In this document: positions 18,027 to 26,829 of the stretch, in pieces | How positions within the stretch are numbered: position 1 is the first letter of the stretch | Layout of the letters: every line of letters starts with the position of its first letter | Source of the DNA: ASV31 sp965229765 | GTDB lineage: Bacteria > Pseudomonadota > Alphaproteobacteria > Rhodobacterales > Rhodobacteraceae | Direction of reading: 5' to 3' | NCBI GenBank assembly: GCA_965229765.1 | Contig: CBDDJT010000003.1 | Coordinates: forward strand, 1,054,001 to 1,118,000 | DNA: 64,000 nucleotides | The notes under the pieces: generated by a model | What the model saw: only the letters and a program-made list of their open reading frames with translations | Database searches by the model: none | Told to the model about the DNA's origin: nothing | Translations under genes and position numbers: made by a program

Positions 18027-19136
18027 TTACGGCTGCGCCCAGCTGCCGCCGCTGATCTGCATGACGATGCCGCCCATGCTGGGGATCCGGTCGGCATCGA
18101 AGCTGAGAAGGCCCTGTCCCATCACGACGGGAAGATCCTTGGTCGCCGCCATGGCGTCCCGCAGGCTGTCGCGGGTCACGTCGTCGCCGGCATTGCGGAT
18201 CGCGTTCGCGACCGTCTGCATCATCGTGTAGCCGGTGGCGGCCCAGATGTCGGGCGCCTTGCCAAAGGACGACTCGTAGGCGCTGGCGAACGCCTGAGAG
18301 CTGTCAGAAGCGCTTGCGACAAAGCTTGCGGGGAAGAAGGTTCCCTCGATCGCCGAGCCGCCCGCGTCGATGAACTTCTGCGAGCCCGCGCCGCTGTCAC
18401 CCGCGAGGATGGTGTCGGGATCGAGGCCGGCCTGCCGGGACTGGATGATGATGTTGGCGGCCTGCTCGGGCGGGGTGGTGACGAACATGCAATCGGGATC
18501 GGCATCCACGATCTTGGTCGACAGCGCGGTAAAGTCGGTGTCCGACGACAGCACCGTTTCGTCCCCCACGATCTCGACGCCCGCGTTCTCCATGATCTCG
18601 CGGAACACGTTGCGCTGGCGGATATAGCCCTCGTTGTCGCGGATCGAGACAAGGAAGCAGCTTGCCGGGTTCAGGCTGGCGACATGGTCGCCAACAGGCG
18701 CCATGTAGGCATCTGCCGTTTCGGTGGACTTGAAGATATAGGGCCCCGCCTTGAGCACCTCTGGCGAAGTTGCCGTGGTGAACATCGGGATCTTCAGGTC
18801 GTTGGCGACCGGCCCTGTCGCCATCGCCTCGGACGTGGCGATCGGCCCGATCACGATATCGGCGTTCTCGGACTGCGCCATCCGGGTGATGAGAGAGATG
18901 GCTTCCTGCTTGTCCGACCGGTTGTCCTGATAGACGATCTCGACCGTGTTGTCGCCCCATGCGCCCGCCGCCGAAATCTCGTCTGCGGCCAGCTTCATGC
19001 CGTTCACCAGCGGTTCGCCTACAAAGGCATAGGTGGACGTGGTCGAGACGACGACGCCGATCTTGACATCATCGGCCAAGACCGGCGCGGCCAGCGCGAT
19101 GGCCGAGGCCGTAAGGGCCAGTTTCATGTGTTTCAT
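18027..19136 (-). CDS. livK: ABC transporter substrate-binding protein, branched-chain amino acid/amide type (LivK)
   Basis: A 369-residue type I periplasmic binding protein with a signal peptide ending VLA (about residue 21). Family features are KIGVVVSTTSTYAFVGEP at the mature N-terminus, LAADEISAAGAW and the DNRSDKQEAI strand. The start follows GGGAGGAAG. It is the last gene of livHMGFK; being distal yet a binding protein is common in catabolic HAAT-family importers. The ligand is probably the compound oxidised by the P450s and dehydrogenases upstream rather than leucine. Confidence 0.9.
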   Translation of the reverse strand: MKHMKLALTASAIALAAPVLADDVKIGVVVSTTSTYAFVGEPLVNGMKLAADEISAAGAWGDNTVEIVYQDNRSDKQEAISLITRMAQSENADIVIGPIATSEAMATGPVANDLKIPMFTTATSPEVLKAGPYIFKSTETADAYMAPVGDHVASLNPASCFLVSIRDNEGYIRQRNVFREIMENAGVEIVGDETVLSSDTDFTALSTKIVDADPDCMFVTTPPEQAANIIIQSRQAGLDPDTILAGDSGAGSQKFIDAGGSAIEGTFFPASFVASASDSSQAFASAYESSFGKAPDIWAATGYTMMQTVANAIRNAGDDVTRDSLRDAMAATKDLPVVMGQGLLSFDADRIPSMGGIVMQISGGSWAQP

Positions 19137-19161
19137 GTGTCTTCCTCCCTGGTTTTCGGGT

Positions 19162-19866
19162 TCAGTCCTGCCCGAGGTAAAGTGCCGTCACTTCCGGGTC
19201 CGTGGCGAGAGAACGGCTGTCATCGCTCTTCACGATCCTGCCCTGTTCGATCACGTAGGCCCGGTCTGACGACATGAGCGCGAGATGCGCGTTCTGCTCG
19301 ACGAGCAGGATCGTCAGTCCCTGCGCCTTGAGTTCCGCAAGTGCTTCGAAGACCTGTTCGATGATGACCGGGGCCAGCCCCAGACTGGGCTCGTCCAGAA
19401 GCAGAAGCCGCGGCCCCCCCATCAGGGCACGCCCGATGACAAGCATCTGCTGCTGTCCGCCCGACAAGGATCCGGCGCGCTGGTCGCGCCGTTCCCCAAG
19501 GATCGGAAAGACCTTGTAGACATCGTCCAGGCGGTAGGTCGGCGGGCGACCGGCAAGCGCGGTCTCGCCCACCTGAAGGTTTTCCAGCACCGTCATCTCG
19601 GCAAAGACCTGGCGCCCCTCGGGCACTTGCAGGATGCCGGTCTTGGTCACCGACCATGGCGCCATGCCATCGATCCTGGCGTCTTCGAAGGTGATCGTGC
19701 CGGTGTCCTTGGCGACAAGGCCTGATATCGTGTTGAGCAGGCTTGACTTGCCGGCGCCGTTCGGACCGATAAGCGCCACGGTCTCGCCCTTGCGAACCTC
19801 AAGCGACACGCCGCGCAGGGCCTGTATGCCGGAATAGTGGACGCGCAGGTCCCGGACCTCAAGCAT
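19162..19866 (-). CDS. livF: ABC transporter ATP-binding protein LivF
   Basis: A 234-residue ATPase with Walker A GPNGAGKSSLL, signature LSGGQQQ and Walker B LLLDEPSLGLAP. The SLGLAP sequence after Walker B is typical of LivF. It overlaps livG by 8 bases and energises the importer together with LivG. Confidence 0.93.
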   Translation of the reverse strand: MLEVRDLRVHYSGIQALRGVSLEVRKGETVALIGPNGAGKSSLLNTISGLVAKDTGTITFEDARIDGMAPWSVTKTGILQVPEGRQVFAEMTVLENLQVGETALAGRPPTYRLDDVYKVFPILGERRDQRAGSLSGGQQQMLVIGRALMGGPRLLLLDEPSLGLAPVIIEQVFEALAELKAQGLTILLVEQNAHLALMSSDRAYVIEQGRIVKSDDSRSLATDPEVTALYLGQD

Positions 19867-20626
19867 CGTCGCTTCCCCCCAGGTAGGCGGTGATGACGAC
19901 CGGGTCGTTCAGGACGTGGTCCGGCGTGCCCTCTGATATCAACTTGCCGCCGTCCAGGACGTAGATATGGCTGCACATGCGGGCGACGAAACGCACGTTA
20001 TGCTCGATCAGAAGAACGCCCTTTCCTGCGGCGGCGAAGCCGCGGAAGATGTCGGCCAGCGCATCGCTTTCCACGTCGTTCATGCCCGCAATAGGTTCGT
20101 CGAGCAGGATGAAGTCGGGTTCCGCGGCCATGGCCCGGGCCATCTCGACCTTGCGCTGGTGGCCGTAGGACAGGCCCCCGGCGGGGTAGTCGGCGAACTG
20201 GGACAGCCCGAATTCTTCAAGAAGCACCAGCGCGCGGCCGGTCATCTCTGCTGTTTCGCGCGAGGCGGCGGGCAGGCCGAACAGCGCGGACACCGTCGAT
20301 GAGCTCTCATGCCGGTGGAGGCCGATCATCACGTTTTCCAGCACGCTTGCCTCGGAAAGAAGGCGGATGTTCTGGAAGGTCCGCGCCAGCCCTGCCCGGC
20401 AGATCTCATGCGCCGGGGCGTGGGTGATGTCTGTCTCGCCAACATGGATCGACCCGCCAGAGACCGGCATCATGCCCGTAATCATGTTGACGATGGTCGT
20501 CTTGCCCGCCCCGTTCGGGCCGATCAGACCCGTGATCTTGCCCCCCGGGACATCGATGTTGACGTCGTCAGAGGCCACGACGCCGCCAAAGCGTTTGGAC
20601 AGGTTCCTGAGCCGGAGCATCGTCAT
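19859..20626 (-). CDS. livG: ABC transporter ATP-binding protein LivG
   Basis: A 255-residue ATPase with Walker A GPNGAGKTTI, signature-like LSYGHQRKVE and Walker B ILLDEPIAGMND, the pattern of LivG. It overlaps livM (ATGA) and livF. Confidence 0.93.
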   Translation of the reverse strand: MTMLRLRNLSKRFGGVVASDDVNIDVPGGKITGLIGPNGAGKTTIVNMITGMMPVSGGSIHVGETDITHAPAHEICRAGLARTFQNIRLLSEASVLENVMIGLHRHESSSTVSALFGLPAASRETAEMTGRALVLLEEFGLSQFADYPAGGLSYGHQRKVEMARAMAAEPDFILLDEPIAGMNDVESDALADIFRGFAAAGKGVLLIEHNVRFVARMCSHIYVLDGGKLISEGTPDHVLNDPVVITAYLGGSDDA

Positions 20627-21489
20627 GCCGGACCCTCGCCGCGCCGCTTGAGCCGCCCGGCGCGGACCGCGTCTCGTACCGTGTCGGCGATGCCCTTGGG
20701 CATGTAGTTGATGACGACGATCAGCATCGCGCCGTAGATCACCATCCGGTATTCCGCAAGGAAGCGCGCAAGCTCGGGCAGGATGATGAGAATGGCGGTG
20801 CCGATGACCGGGCCGATGACAGAGTTCCGGCCCCCGAGGATCACGTAGCTGAGCACGGTGATGAGCAGGTGAAACCCGAACTGGTTCGGATCTAGGGCAT
20901 AGGCATGATAGGCTTCGAGCGCGCCGAAGAGACCCGCCAGAGCGCCTGAAATGGCGAAGGCCAGCATCTGGTGGCGGACGATCGAGATACCAAGCGAGGC
21001 CGCCACCGCCTCGTCCTGGCGGATCGCGTTGAAGGCGCGCCCCAGACGTCCGCGTTCGACGGCCCAGATCACGTAGGTGGCCGCGATGGCCGCCACAGCC
21101 AGTACGCCCGTGCCCACGGTCTTGGGGATGCCGTTCAGCCCAAGCGCCCCGCCCGTCAGCGGCTCGGCATAGATGTTGAGCGAAACGAAGATCTGGATGA
21201 AGGCCACCGTCGCAATGGCCTGGTAGACGCCTCGCAGCCGCGCCAGCGGGATAGACAGGACGATCGCGGCGGCCATTCCCATGACGGTTCCCGCCAGCAC
21301 GCCAAGCACCGGGTGCATCCCCAGCTTTACCGCGAAGATCCCGGCGGTGTAGGCGCCGATGCCCGCCAGCGCCGCTGTCGCCAGAGAGAAGACGCCGGCG
21401 CGCAGGACTATGTACTGGCTGAACGCAAGGCCGAGGTGGATCAGGTACAGATCCAGAAGCGGGACATATCCTGCAATGAATCCGCTCAT
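20623..21489 (-). CDS. livM: ABC transporter permease LivM
   Basis: A 288-residue inner-membrane permease with eight or more hydrophobic segments and the LivM block RAFNAIRQDEAVAASLGI. It overlaps livH and livG by 4 bases each. Confidence 0.92.
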   Translation of the reverse strand: MSGFIAGYVPLLDLYLIHLGLAFSQYIVLRAGVFSLATAALAGIGAYTAGIFAVKLGMHPVLGVLAGTVMGMAAAIVLSIPLARLRGVYQAIATVAFIQIFVSLNIYAEPLTGGALGLNGIPKTVGTGVLAVAAIAATYVIWAVERGRLGRAFNAIRQDEAVAASLGISIVRHQMLAFAISGALAGLFGALEAYHAYALDPNQFGFHLLITVLSYVILGGRNSVIGPVIGTAILIILPELARFLAEYRMVIYGAMLIVVINYMPKGIADTVRDAVRAGRLKRRGEGPA

Positions 21490-22376
21490 CGCCGTCCCCT
21501 CAGGCTGCCCGCGTCAGCCTTGCCCAGAATGCCGTGCGGCCGCACCAGCAGGATCAGAAAGAGCGCCGCGAAAATGATGGTGTCGGTAAGCCCGGACGGC
21601 AGGTAAGCGATGGTCAGCGTCTGGACCATGCCGAAGACGAGGCTTGCCAGCAACGCGCCGGGGATCGAGCCGAGCCCGCCCAGGATGATGATCGCGAAGG
21701 CGAACATCAGGTAGGGTTCTCCCATCACGAAACTGATCGAGTTGAAGGCAAGCCCGACCAGCACACCGGCGGCCCCGGCAAGCGCCCCGGCCACGAAATA
21801 GGTCTGGGCGTAGATCATGTTGGGGTTGATCCCCATCAGCATCGAGGCATGCTCGTTATCTGTCACCGCGCGCACGCGCCGCCCGAAGGACGTGCGGTAG
21901 ATGAAGTATCCAAGAACCAGAACCAGCACGATCGCCGCCCCGGCCATGAAGAGTTGCAGCATCGAAACGCGAAGGCCCCAGAACCGGTAGATCACCACCG
22001 GGAAGGTCTCGAAGGGAAAGCGCAGGATCTGCGTGCTGGACACCTGCTGCGCAATCGTGGTGATGACCAGCCCGGCCCCGATGGACGATATGATGCCGCC
22101 GAATTCCTCGTCACCGGTCTTCCTGAGACGGCGAAAGCAGACCAGTTCGACGATCACGGAAAGCAGCCCGGCCGCAACGATCGCCAGAAGAAACCCCAGC
22201 CACAAAGGCCCGCCCGCCGCGACGGTGTAATAGGCAACCATGGCACCCGTCATGAAGATCGCGCCATGCGCGAGGTTCAAGATCCGCTGGATGCCAAAGA
22301 CAAGCGTGAACCCGAGCGAGAACAGCGCGTAAACCCCGCTGACCACCAGCCCGTTCAGAAGCTGTTGCGCAAGCAT
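21486..22376 (-). CDS. livH: ABC transporter permease LivH
   Basis: A 296-residue permease beginning MLAQQLLNGLVVSGVYAL, the standard LivH start, with AVTDNEHASMLMGIN as the coupling-region block. It has a GGAG site and is the first gene of livHMGFK. The 320-base gap upstream separates it from the SDR-ThuA-SDR-P450 genes on the same strand, so it may have its own promoter or be read through. Confidence 0.92.
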   Translation of the reverse strand: MLAQQLLNGLVVSGVYALFSLGFTLVFGIQRILNLAHGAIFMTGAMVAYYTVAAGGPLWLGFLLAIVAAGLLSVIVELVCFRRLRKTGDEEFGGIISSIGAGLVITTIAQQVSSTQILRFPFETFPVVIYRFWGLRVSMLQLFMAGAAIVLVLVLGYFIYRTSFGRRVRAVTDNEHASMLMGINPNMIYAQTYFVAGALAGAAGVLVGLAFNSISFVMGEPYLMFAFAIIILGGLGSIPGALLASLVFGMVQTLTIAYLPSGLTDTIIFAALFLILLVRPHGILGKADAGSLRGRR

Positions 22377-22696
22377 CAGTCAGCCCGCTCCAAGCGCATT
22401 CCGGTTCTGAGCAACCGGCTCCTCCCTGTGCGCCGGGCGTTGCCGGCAGTCTCACGTCGAATGTAACGATCTGGATATAATCGGAGTTGCGATGCTTCAG
22501 TTGGAGATGTCAATCGGTTTCTCGGCCCGGGCACGGCCCCATCAGGTCCGCCCCGTGCGCGCTGCTTGAGGTTTTCCGTCATGCGGTCCTGCCTTGGGGC
22601 CCTGCTGGCAAGGCGTATGCCGTCACGACTATGGATGACACGGTCCCAACCTGACCGGACATCGCGGATATGGTGTTTGGCGGTCACGTCTGGTCC
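22377..22696. other. 320-base intergenic region upstream of livH
   Basis: The region probably holds the livH promoter. A 103-codon minus-strand frame spans most of it but has no ribosome-binding site, hydrophobic pattern or motif, and is very Arg-rich, so I do not call a gene. Confidence 0.4.
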
Positions 22697-23461
22697 TCAC
22701 TTGTAGCTTACGCCCAGCGCCAGCCCGCCATCGACGACGATGGACGTGCCCGTCGTCCATGCCGCGCGCAGCAGGTAGTCGACCGCCTCGGCAAGCTCTT
22801 CTGGAGTACCGATCCGCCCCATCGGATGATCCTCTTCAAGCGATTTCAGGCGGGCGAGATTCTCTTCGGGCGACGCGGCGACACCGGCGCGGACATTCAA
22901 CTCGCTCGGCACCGCGCCAGGGACCACGCAGTTGACACGAATCCCCTTCGGCCCAAGCTCGGCGGCCAGGACCCTGCTCAGCACCTCGACCGCGCCTTTC
23001 GAGGCGGCGTAGGGCGACGCGCCCGGAAAGGCGCGCCGGGTGTGGACGGACCCCACGAACACCACGGCGCCGCCATCGCGCGACAGATGCGGCGTGGCAA
23101 GCCCGGTCAGCCGCATCCCGGCCACGACATTGGCGTTCAGAAGCTCAAGAATATCCTCCGCCACAAGGTCGGTGATCGGACCGCGCAGCATGTTGCCCGC
23201 GGTGTTGACCAGCCCTTGCAAACCACCGCCGTGGGCGACGGCGGTCTCGATCATGCGCACACGGTCCGCTTCCAGCGTGATGTCGCCCGGTGCGATGGCG
23301 CAGGCCGGTCCGATCGCCTTCGCGGTTTCCTCCAGCCGGGCGGCGCGGCGGCCGGTGATGGTGACCCGCGCCCCGCGCTCGGCCATGAACCTGGCAATGC
23401 CCTGACCAATGCCAGAGCCGCCGCCGGTGATCAGTACCGAGTATCCTTCGATCGCCTGCAT
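22697..23461 (-). CDS. Short-chain dehydrogenase/reductase
   Basis: A 254-residue Rossmann-fold NAD(P) oxidoreductase. The coenzyme motif is TGGGSGIGQG (residues 12-21), the structural NTAG motif is VNTAGN, and the catalytic Tyr-Lys is YAASKGA. The C-terminal VDGGLALG is typical of classical SDRs. It follows the ThuA-like gene with a one-base overlap, in the minus-strand catabolic operon. Confidence 0.88.
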   Translation of the reverse strand: MQAIEGYSVLITGGGSGIGQGIARFMAERGARVTITGRRAARLEETAKAIGPACAIAPGDITLEADRVRMIETAVAHGGGLQGLVNTAGNMLRGPITDLVAEDILELLNANVVAGMRLTGLATPHLSRDGGAVVFVGSVHTRRAFPGASPYAASKGAVEVLSRVLAAELGPKGIRVNCVVPGAVPSELNVRAGVAASPEENLARLKSLEEDHPMGRIGTPEELAEAVDYLLRAAWTTGTSIVVDGGLALGVSYK

Positions 23462-24120
23462 CAGCGGGCTCCTTCCACATCTTCCAGCGCCAGACGCGCC
23501 GCGCGTTTCAGCATCCCCGCATAGCCTGGGCTCGACACGCCGGTCAGGTCATGGCCCAGCGACAGGTAGACGGCGCGATCCTTGCGGGTCAGGACCGGCT
23601 GTGGCGCGGCCACGCTTTGGGAGGTCGCGGTCGCAAGCACCTCGGTGTCCGGGTCTATCGCAAGGTCGCAGTACAACTCGTCCCAGAGGGCAAAGCCCCC
23701 GGCGCCTTCGACCGTCACGTACTCCGGCATCGGATGGTGCGACATACCCCAGACCCAGCCCGCGCCCAGCAGGACTGGCCACTCGTCCCATCCGTCAAAG
23801 CAGATCGCGGCGGTATGAAGCCCGAGCAGCCCGCCGCCCCGCGCCATGTGGGCAAGGATCGCGGCGCGGTCCTCGGGACGGGTGGCAAAGGCATGGCGAT
23901 CCCGCAGCGGCCCATATTTCTCGGCCTGCGTCATCGAGAAGGCCAGCGCGTTGATCGTCAGAAGGTCGAAATGCTCGCCCGCCAGCCGGGAAAGCCCTTC
24001 GGCGACCGGCAAAACCGTTGTCTCGATCCCCTGTGACGACAGGATCCCGGCCACCGCTTCCGAGGTCTCGGCGAACGGGTGATAGATCCCGCCGGACAAA
24101 AGCAGGTTCCGAACGCTCAT
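23461..24120 (-). CDS. ThuA-like (type 1 glutamine amidotransferase-fold) protein
   Basis: A 219-residue protein of the ThuA-like family, which adopts a glutamine-amidotransferase fold and occurs in sugar and other catabolic operons. Visible features are LLLSGGIYHPF at the N-terminus, GGLLGLHTAAICF (the nucleophile-elbow region, with His-Thr-Ala in place of a Cys) and YLSLGHDLT near the end. The function of the family is poorly defined. The start is the ATG at 24120; a longer frame runs into the neighbouring SDR. It lies between two SDR genes. Confidence 0.75.
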   Translation of the reverse strand: MSVRNLLLSGGIYHPFAETSEAVAGILSSQGIETTVLPVAEGLSRLAGEHFDLLTINALAFSMTQAEKYGPLRDRHAFATRPEDRAAILAHMARGGGLLGLHTAAICFDGWDEWPVLLGAGWVWGMSHHPMPEYVTVEGAGGFALWDELYCDLAIDPDTEVLATATSQSVAAPQPVLTRKDRAVYLSLGHDLTGVSSPGYAGMLKRAARLALEDVEGAR

Positions 24121-24866
24121 TTCGCGACGCGCGGCAACTGTGTCAGCAGGCTGACCGAGACGCCGCCATCGACCACCATGTGATGGCCGTTGACGTAGGA
24201 CGCCTTGTCGCTTGCAAGAAAGGCAACCGCGTTCGCGATATCCTCGGCCAGGCCCAGCCGGCGCGATGGCACGGCACCGCCCCGCAGGGCGCGCACCTCG
24301 GGGTCGCGGTAGAAGGGTGTCGATATGCCCGCGTCGATAAAGCCGGGCGCAACCGCGTTCACCCGCACGCCGGCGGGTCCCCACTCCAGCGCCATCATCT
24401 CTGTCAGCTTTGCCAGACCCGCCTTGGCCGCCGGGTAAGACCCGGTGCCGGGGCCCGTCGTGATCGCATTGATCGAGGTGATGTTGATGATCGTGCCCGA
24501 TCCCCGTGCGACCATGTCCCGTGCCGCCGCGCGTGCCACGATGAACGCCCCGGTCAGGTTCACGTCCAGCTGGTGGCGGAAGACCTCGATCGGCATATCC
24601 AGAAGCGCGGCGAAACGGCCGATTCCCGCGTTGTTTACGACAACGTCGGGCACGGCGCCGAACTCTGCCAGCGCGGCCTCTACAGCGGGTTCGTCCGTCA
24701 CATCGGCGACAAGGCCGGTCGCGCCCAGCGCGCTGGCGGCTTCGCCCACGGTTTGGCTGTCCAGGTCAAGCAGTCCCACGCGATAGCCTTCGGCGATCAG
24801 GGTCTGTCCGATTGCCCGGCCGATGTCGCCGCTGCCGCCGGTGACGATTGCGGTTCTCATGTCCAC
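24117..24866 (-). CDS. Short-chain dehydrogenase/reductase
   Basis: A 249-residue classical SDR: TGGSGDIGRAIG (residues 9-20), NNAGIGRFA, and the active-site SYPAAKAGL with Tyr and Lys. VDGGVSVS closes the fold. It overlaps the P450 gene upstream by 10 bases and the ThuA-like gene by 4. It probably oxidises an alcohol formed by the P450. Confidence 0.88.
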   Translation of the reverse strand: MDMRTAIVTGGSGDIGRAIGQTLIAEGYRVGLLDLDSQTVGEAASALGATGLVADVTDEPAVEAALAEFGAVPDVVVNNAGIGRFAALLDMPIEVFRHQLDVNLTGAFIVARAAARDMVARGSGTIINITSINAITTGPGTGSYPAAKAGLAKLTEMMALEWGPAGVRVNAVAPGFIDAGISTPFYRDPEVRALRGGAVPSRRLGLAEDIANAVAFLASDKASYVNGHHMVVDGGVSVSLLTQLPRVAK

Positions 24867-26077
24867 GCCCTCTGACCGTCAAGGACGATGGGATAATGAC
24901 CCCAGTTCGGCCGCGCCGTGTGGGTGGCCCGCCTTGGCGGGTCATCGGGGTCCTGCCGTGCCCCGCGCGCGAACAGATCGCGCAGGAAAAGCGTGATGGT
25001 GCCGTATTGATGCGTCCCGGGATCCACCTCGCCGCGCGGGACAACGCCGCCGTCGAGATCCCGCCCAAGGCAGGTATGAACGCCCGTGCCAAAGGTATGC
25101 CCGAACGGCAGCGTCGGCGGCGCGACCTGCCGCTCGGGGTTGAACCTATCGGCGTCGGGGCCGAAAAGAGCGGGGTCGCGGTTCGCCTCGGCAAGGCGGA
25201 ACTCGATCGTGGCGCCCTCGGCCACCGACCCCGCCTCTGGCAGGTCCATCGGGCAGGTCGCGGTGCGCCAGGCGACAGGGCTTGCCGGGTGCAGGCGCAG
25301 GCTTTCGTGCACACAGCGCTGGAAGAAGACGGGATCATCGCGCAGCCGGTTCCAGCGCCGCGTATCGGCCTCGGCCCAGCTGTAGATGTCATGAAAGGCG
25401 TGAATCGTGGAATTCGCGGTCGAGTGCGCCCCGGCCTGAAGGTAGAACGCGATCTCTCGCGTCAGCATGTCCGGGGTGAATTCGTCGGGGTCGCCCTTTT
25501 GCAGGATCACCGTCAGAACGTCGCGGGGCAGGTCATCCTCGGTGATCTCACCGGCATCGAAGCGGGCCAGAAGCGCGCGCCGCCGCGACACCGAGGGCGC
25601 AAGGAATTGTGGCTCGAAATCGGCGATTGCCGCGCGAACCTCTGCGCGCACGTCGTCCTTGGGGCGGGTAGAATGGATGATGGTTGCGCCTTCCGAGAAC
25701 ACCGCCACAAGCCTGAGCAGGCTTTCGGTTTCCTTCTGGGTCTTCAGCGGCCGATCGATGCCGGCGAAATCCGCCGTCAGGTTCATCGTGACCCGGTATC
25801 CCAGGTCGACAAGCTCGCACCGGCCGGCCGCGATATCCGCTTCCATCGATGCGCGAAGCGTGGCGGGAAACACCGTCCGCTCGTACCAATGGAAGAAATC
25901 CTTGCGGAAGACCCGGAATTCCAGCACGCGGCGGCGCCGATGCGCCTCGCCATGCAGCGTCAGCAGCGTGCCGTCCATGATGACGGCGCCTTCGTCATAG
26001 AGCGCCTGTTTCAGCCCGGGGTGTCTCAACCCGGCGGAAATCGCGTCCATTCCGGTTACAACATGCGGCTGGCCCAT
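24857..26077 (-). CDS. Cytochrome P450, first of a related pair
   Basis: A 406-residue soluble bacterial P450. The haem loop is FGTGVHTCLGRDL with C336 as the haem ligand; the K-helix is E258-S-L-R261. The I-helix region is AGAHSTANS, so the usual acid-Thr pair is altered: no Asp or Glu precedes the Thr. A short insert after the haem loop (GGVVPRGEVDPGTHQYG) is shared in position with the second P450 at 29222-30445. It is the first gene of the minus-strand operon. No ferredoxin or reductase gene is in the window, so redox partners must come from elsewhere. Confidence 0.87.
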   Translation of the reverse strand: MGQPHVVTGMDAISAGLRHPGLKQALYDEGAVIMDGTLLTLHGEAHRRRRVLEFRVFRKDFFHWYERTVFPATLRASMEADIAAGRCELVDLGYRVTMNLTADFAGIDRPLKTQKETESLLRLVAVFSEGATIIHSTRPKDDVRAEVRAAIADFEPQFLAPSVSRRRALLARFDAGEITEDDLPRDVLTVILQKGDPDEFTPDMLTREIAFYLQAGAHSTANSTIHAFHDIYSWAEADTRRWNRLRDDPVFFQRCVHESLRLHPASPVAWRTATCPMDLPEAGSVAEGATIEFRLAEANRDPALFGPDADRFNPERQVAPPTLPFGHTFGTGVHTCLGRDLDGGVVPRGEVDPGTHQYGTITLFLRDLFARGARQDPDDPPRRATHTARPNWGHYPIVLDGQRAWT

Positions 26078-26124
26078 GACGCAGCCTCCCCCCTTGTCCG
26101 GCAGTCTGACAGTTGGGGAAATTT

Positions 26125-26139
26125 GTATTCATATCGAAC
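26125..26139. promoter_or_regulatory. Possible MarR-type element upstream of the P450 operon
   Basis: The sequence GTATTCATATCGAAC lies about 50 bases upstream of the P450 start. Its reverse complement contains TCGATA-TGAATAC, close to TCGATACATCGAATAC (26781-26796) upstream of the divergent amidohydrolase operon. The MarR gene lies between the two sites. Confidence 0.35.
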
Positions 26140-26234
26140 CTATTTACAATGATTAATTTCATGACAATGGAACCGACGCAGGTCAGCGGCCCGACGTCCC
26201 GTCAGGGCGCGGCAGGACCTCATGGGTCCGAAGT

Positions 26235-26714
26235 TCAGATGCGGACCTGGCCTTCCTTGGGCAGGCTGTCGAACACCCGCTGCAACAGCCGGGTCAGAAG
26301 CTCCAGCTCTTCCTCGGACATCTCGCCAGAGATGGACGCCATGATGCCGTCGCTCAGCCGGTTGCAGGTCTCGGCGACGCTGGACCCCCGCTCGGTCAGG
26401 GTGATGACCACGGTGCGGTTGTCGCTGGCAGAGCGGGTGCGCAGGACGTAGCCGTCCTTTTCCAGCCGCTTCAGCTGATGCGACATGGTCGATTGCGGCA
26501 GGGCCATCAGATCGACAAGCTCGCCAACCCGCATCGGACCCTTCTCGGCCAGCGCGACGATAATGCGAGAGGAATACAGATCCAGCTTGTATGGGAAGAT
26601 CACGGGATTGCAGACCTGCTGCAGGCGTGCATTGATCCGATGGGTAAGAAACGACACGCGGTCTTCAAGCGGCCGCCGCTTTTTTCCCGTCATTGGCATT
26701 TTCGCGTCTTTCAC
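26235..26714 (-). CDS. MarR-family transcriptional regulator
   Basis: A 159-residue winged-helix regulator: GPMRVGELVDLMALPQSTMS forms the helix-turn-helix, followed by the wing GYVLRTRSASDNRTVVITLTE. I place the start at GTG (VKDAKMPM) because GGAGGGG lies 6 bases upstream; the ATG at 26699 is the alternative. It sits between the P450-SDR operon and the divergent amidohydrolase-P450 operon and probably represses both until a ligand appears. Confidence 0.87.
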   Translation of the reverse strand: MKDAKMPMTGKKRRPLEDRVSFLTHRINARLQQVCNPVIFPYKLDLYSSRIIVALAEKGPMRVGELVDLMALPQSTMSHQLKRLEKDGYVLRTRSASDNRTVVITLTERGSSVAETCNRLSDGIMASISGEMSEEELELLTRLLQRVFDSLPKEGQVRI

Positions 26715-26780
26715 CCGCACCCCTCCGATTGTGCCGGCTCTGGGATACACGTTCGAGAAACTCGACGCCACCGCGTTGAC

Positions 26781-26806
26781 TCGATACATCGAATACGATC
26801 ATATTC
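26781..26806. promoter_or_regulatory. Operator-like repeats upstream of the amidohydrolase operon
   Basis: TCGATACATCGA is followed at once by GAATACGATCATATTC, which has GAATA/TATTC arms. They lie in the 115-base gap between the MarR gene and the amidohydrolase start, a likely MarR site or promoter. Confidence 0.4.
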
Positions 26807-26829
26807 AAAGAGAAATAAATGGGAGGCAC

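Noticed and set aside
22376..22687. 103-codon minus-strand frame upstream of livH
   Set aside because: Very Arg-rich, no ribosome-binding site, no hydrophobic or domain pattern; more likely the promoter region of livH.
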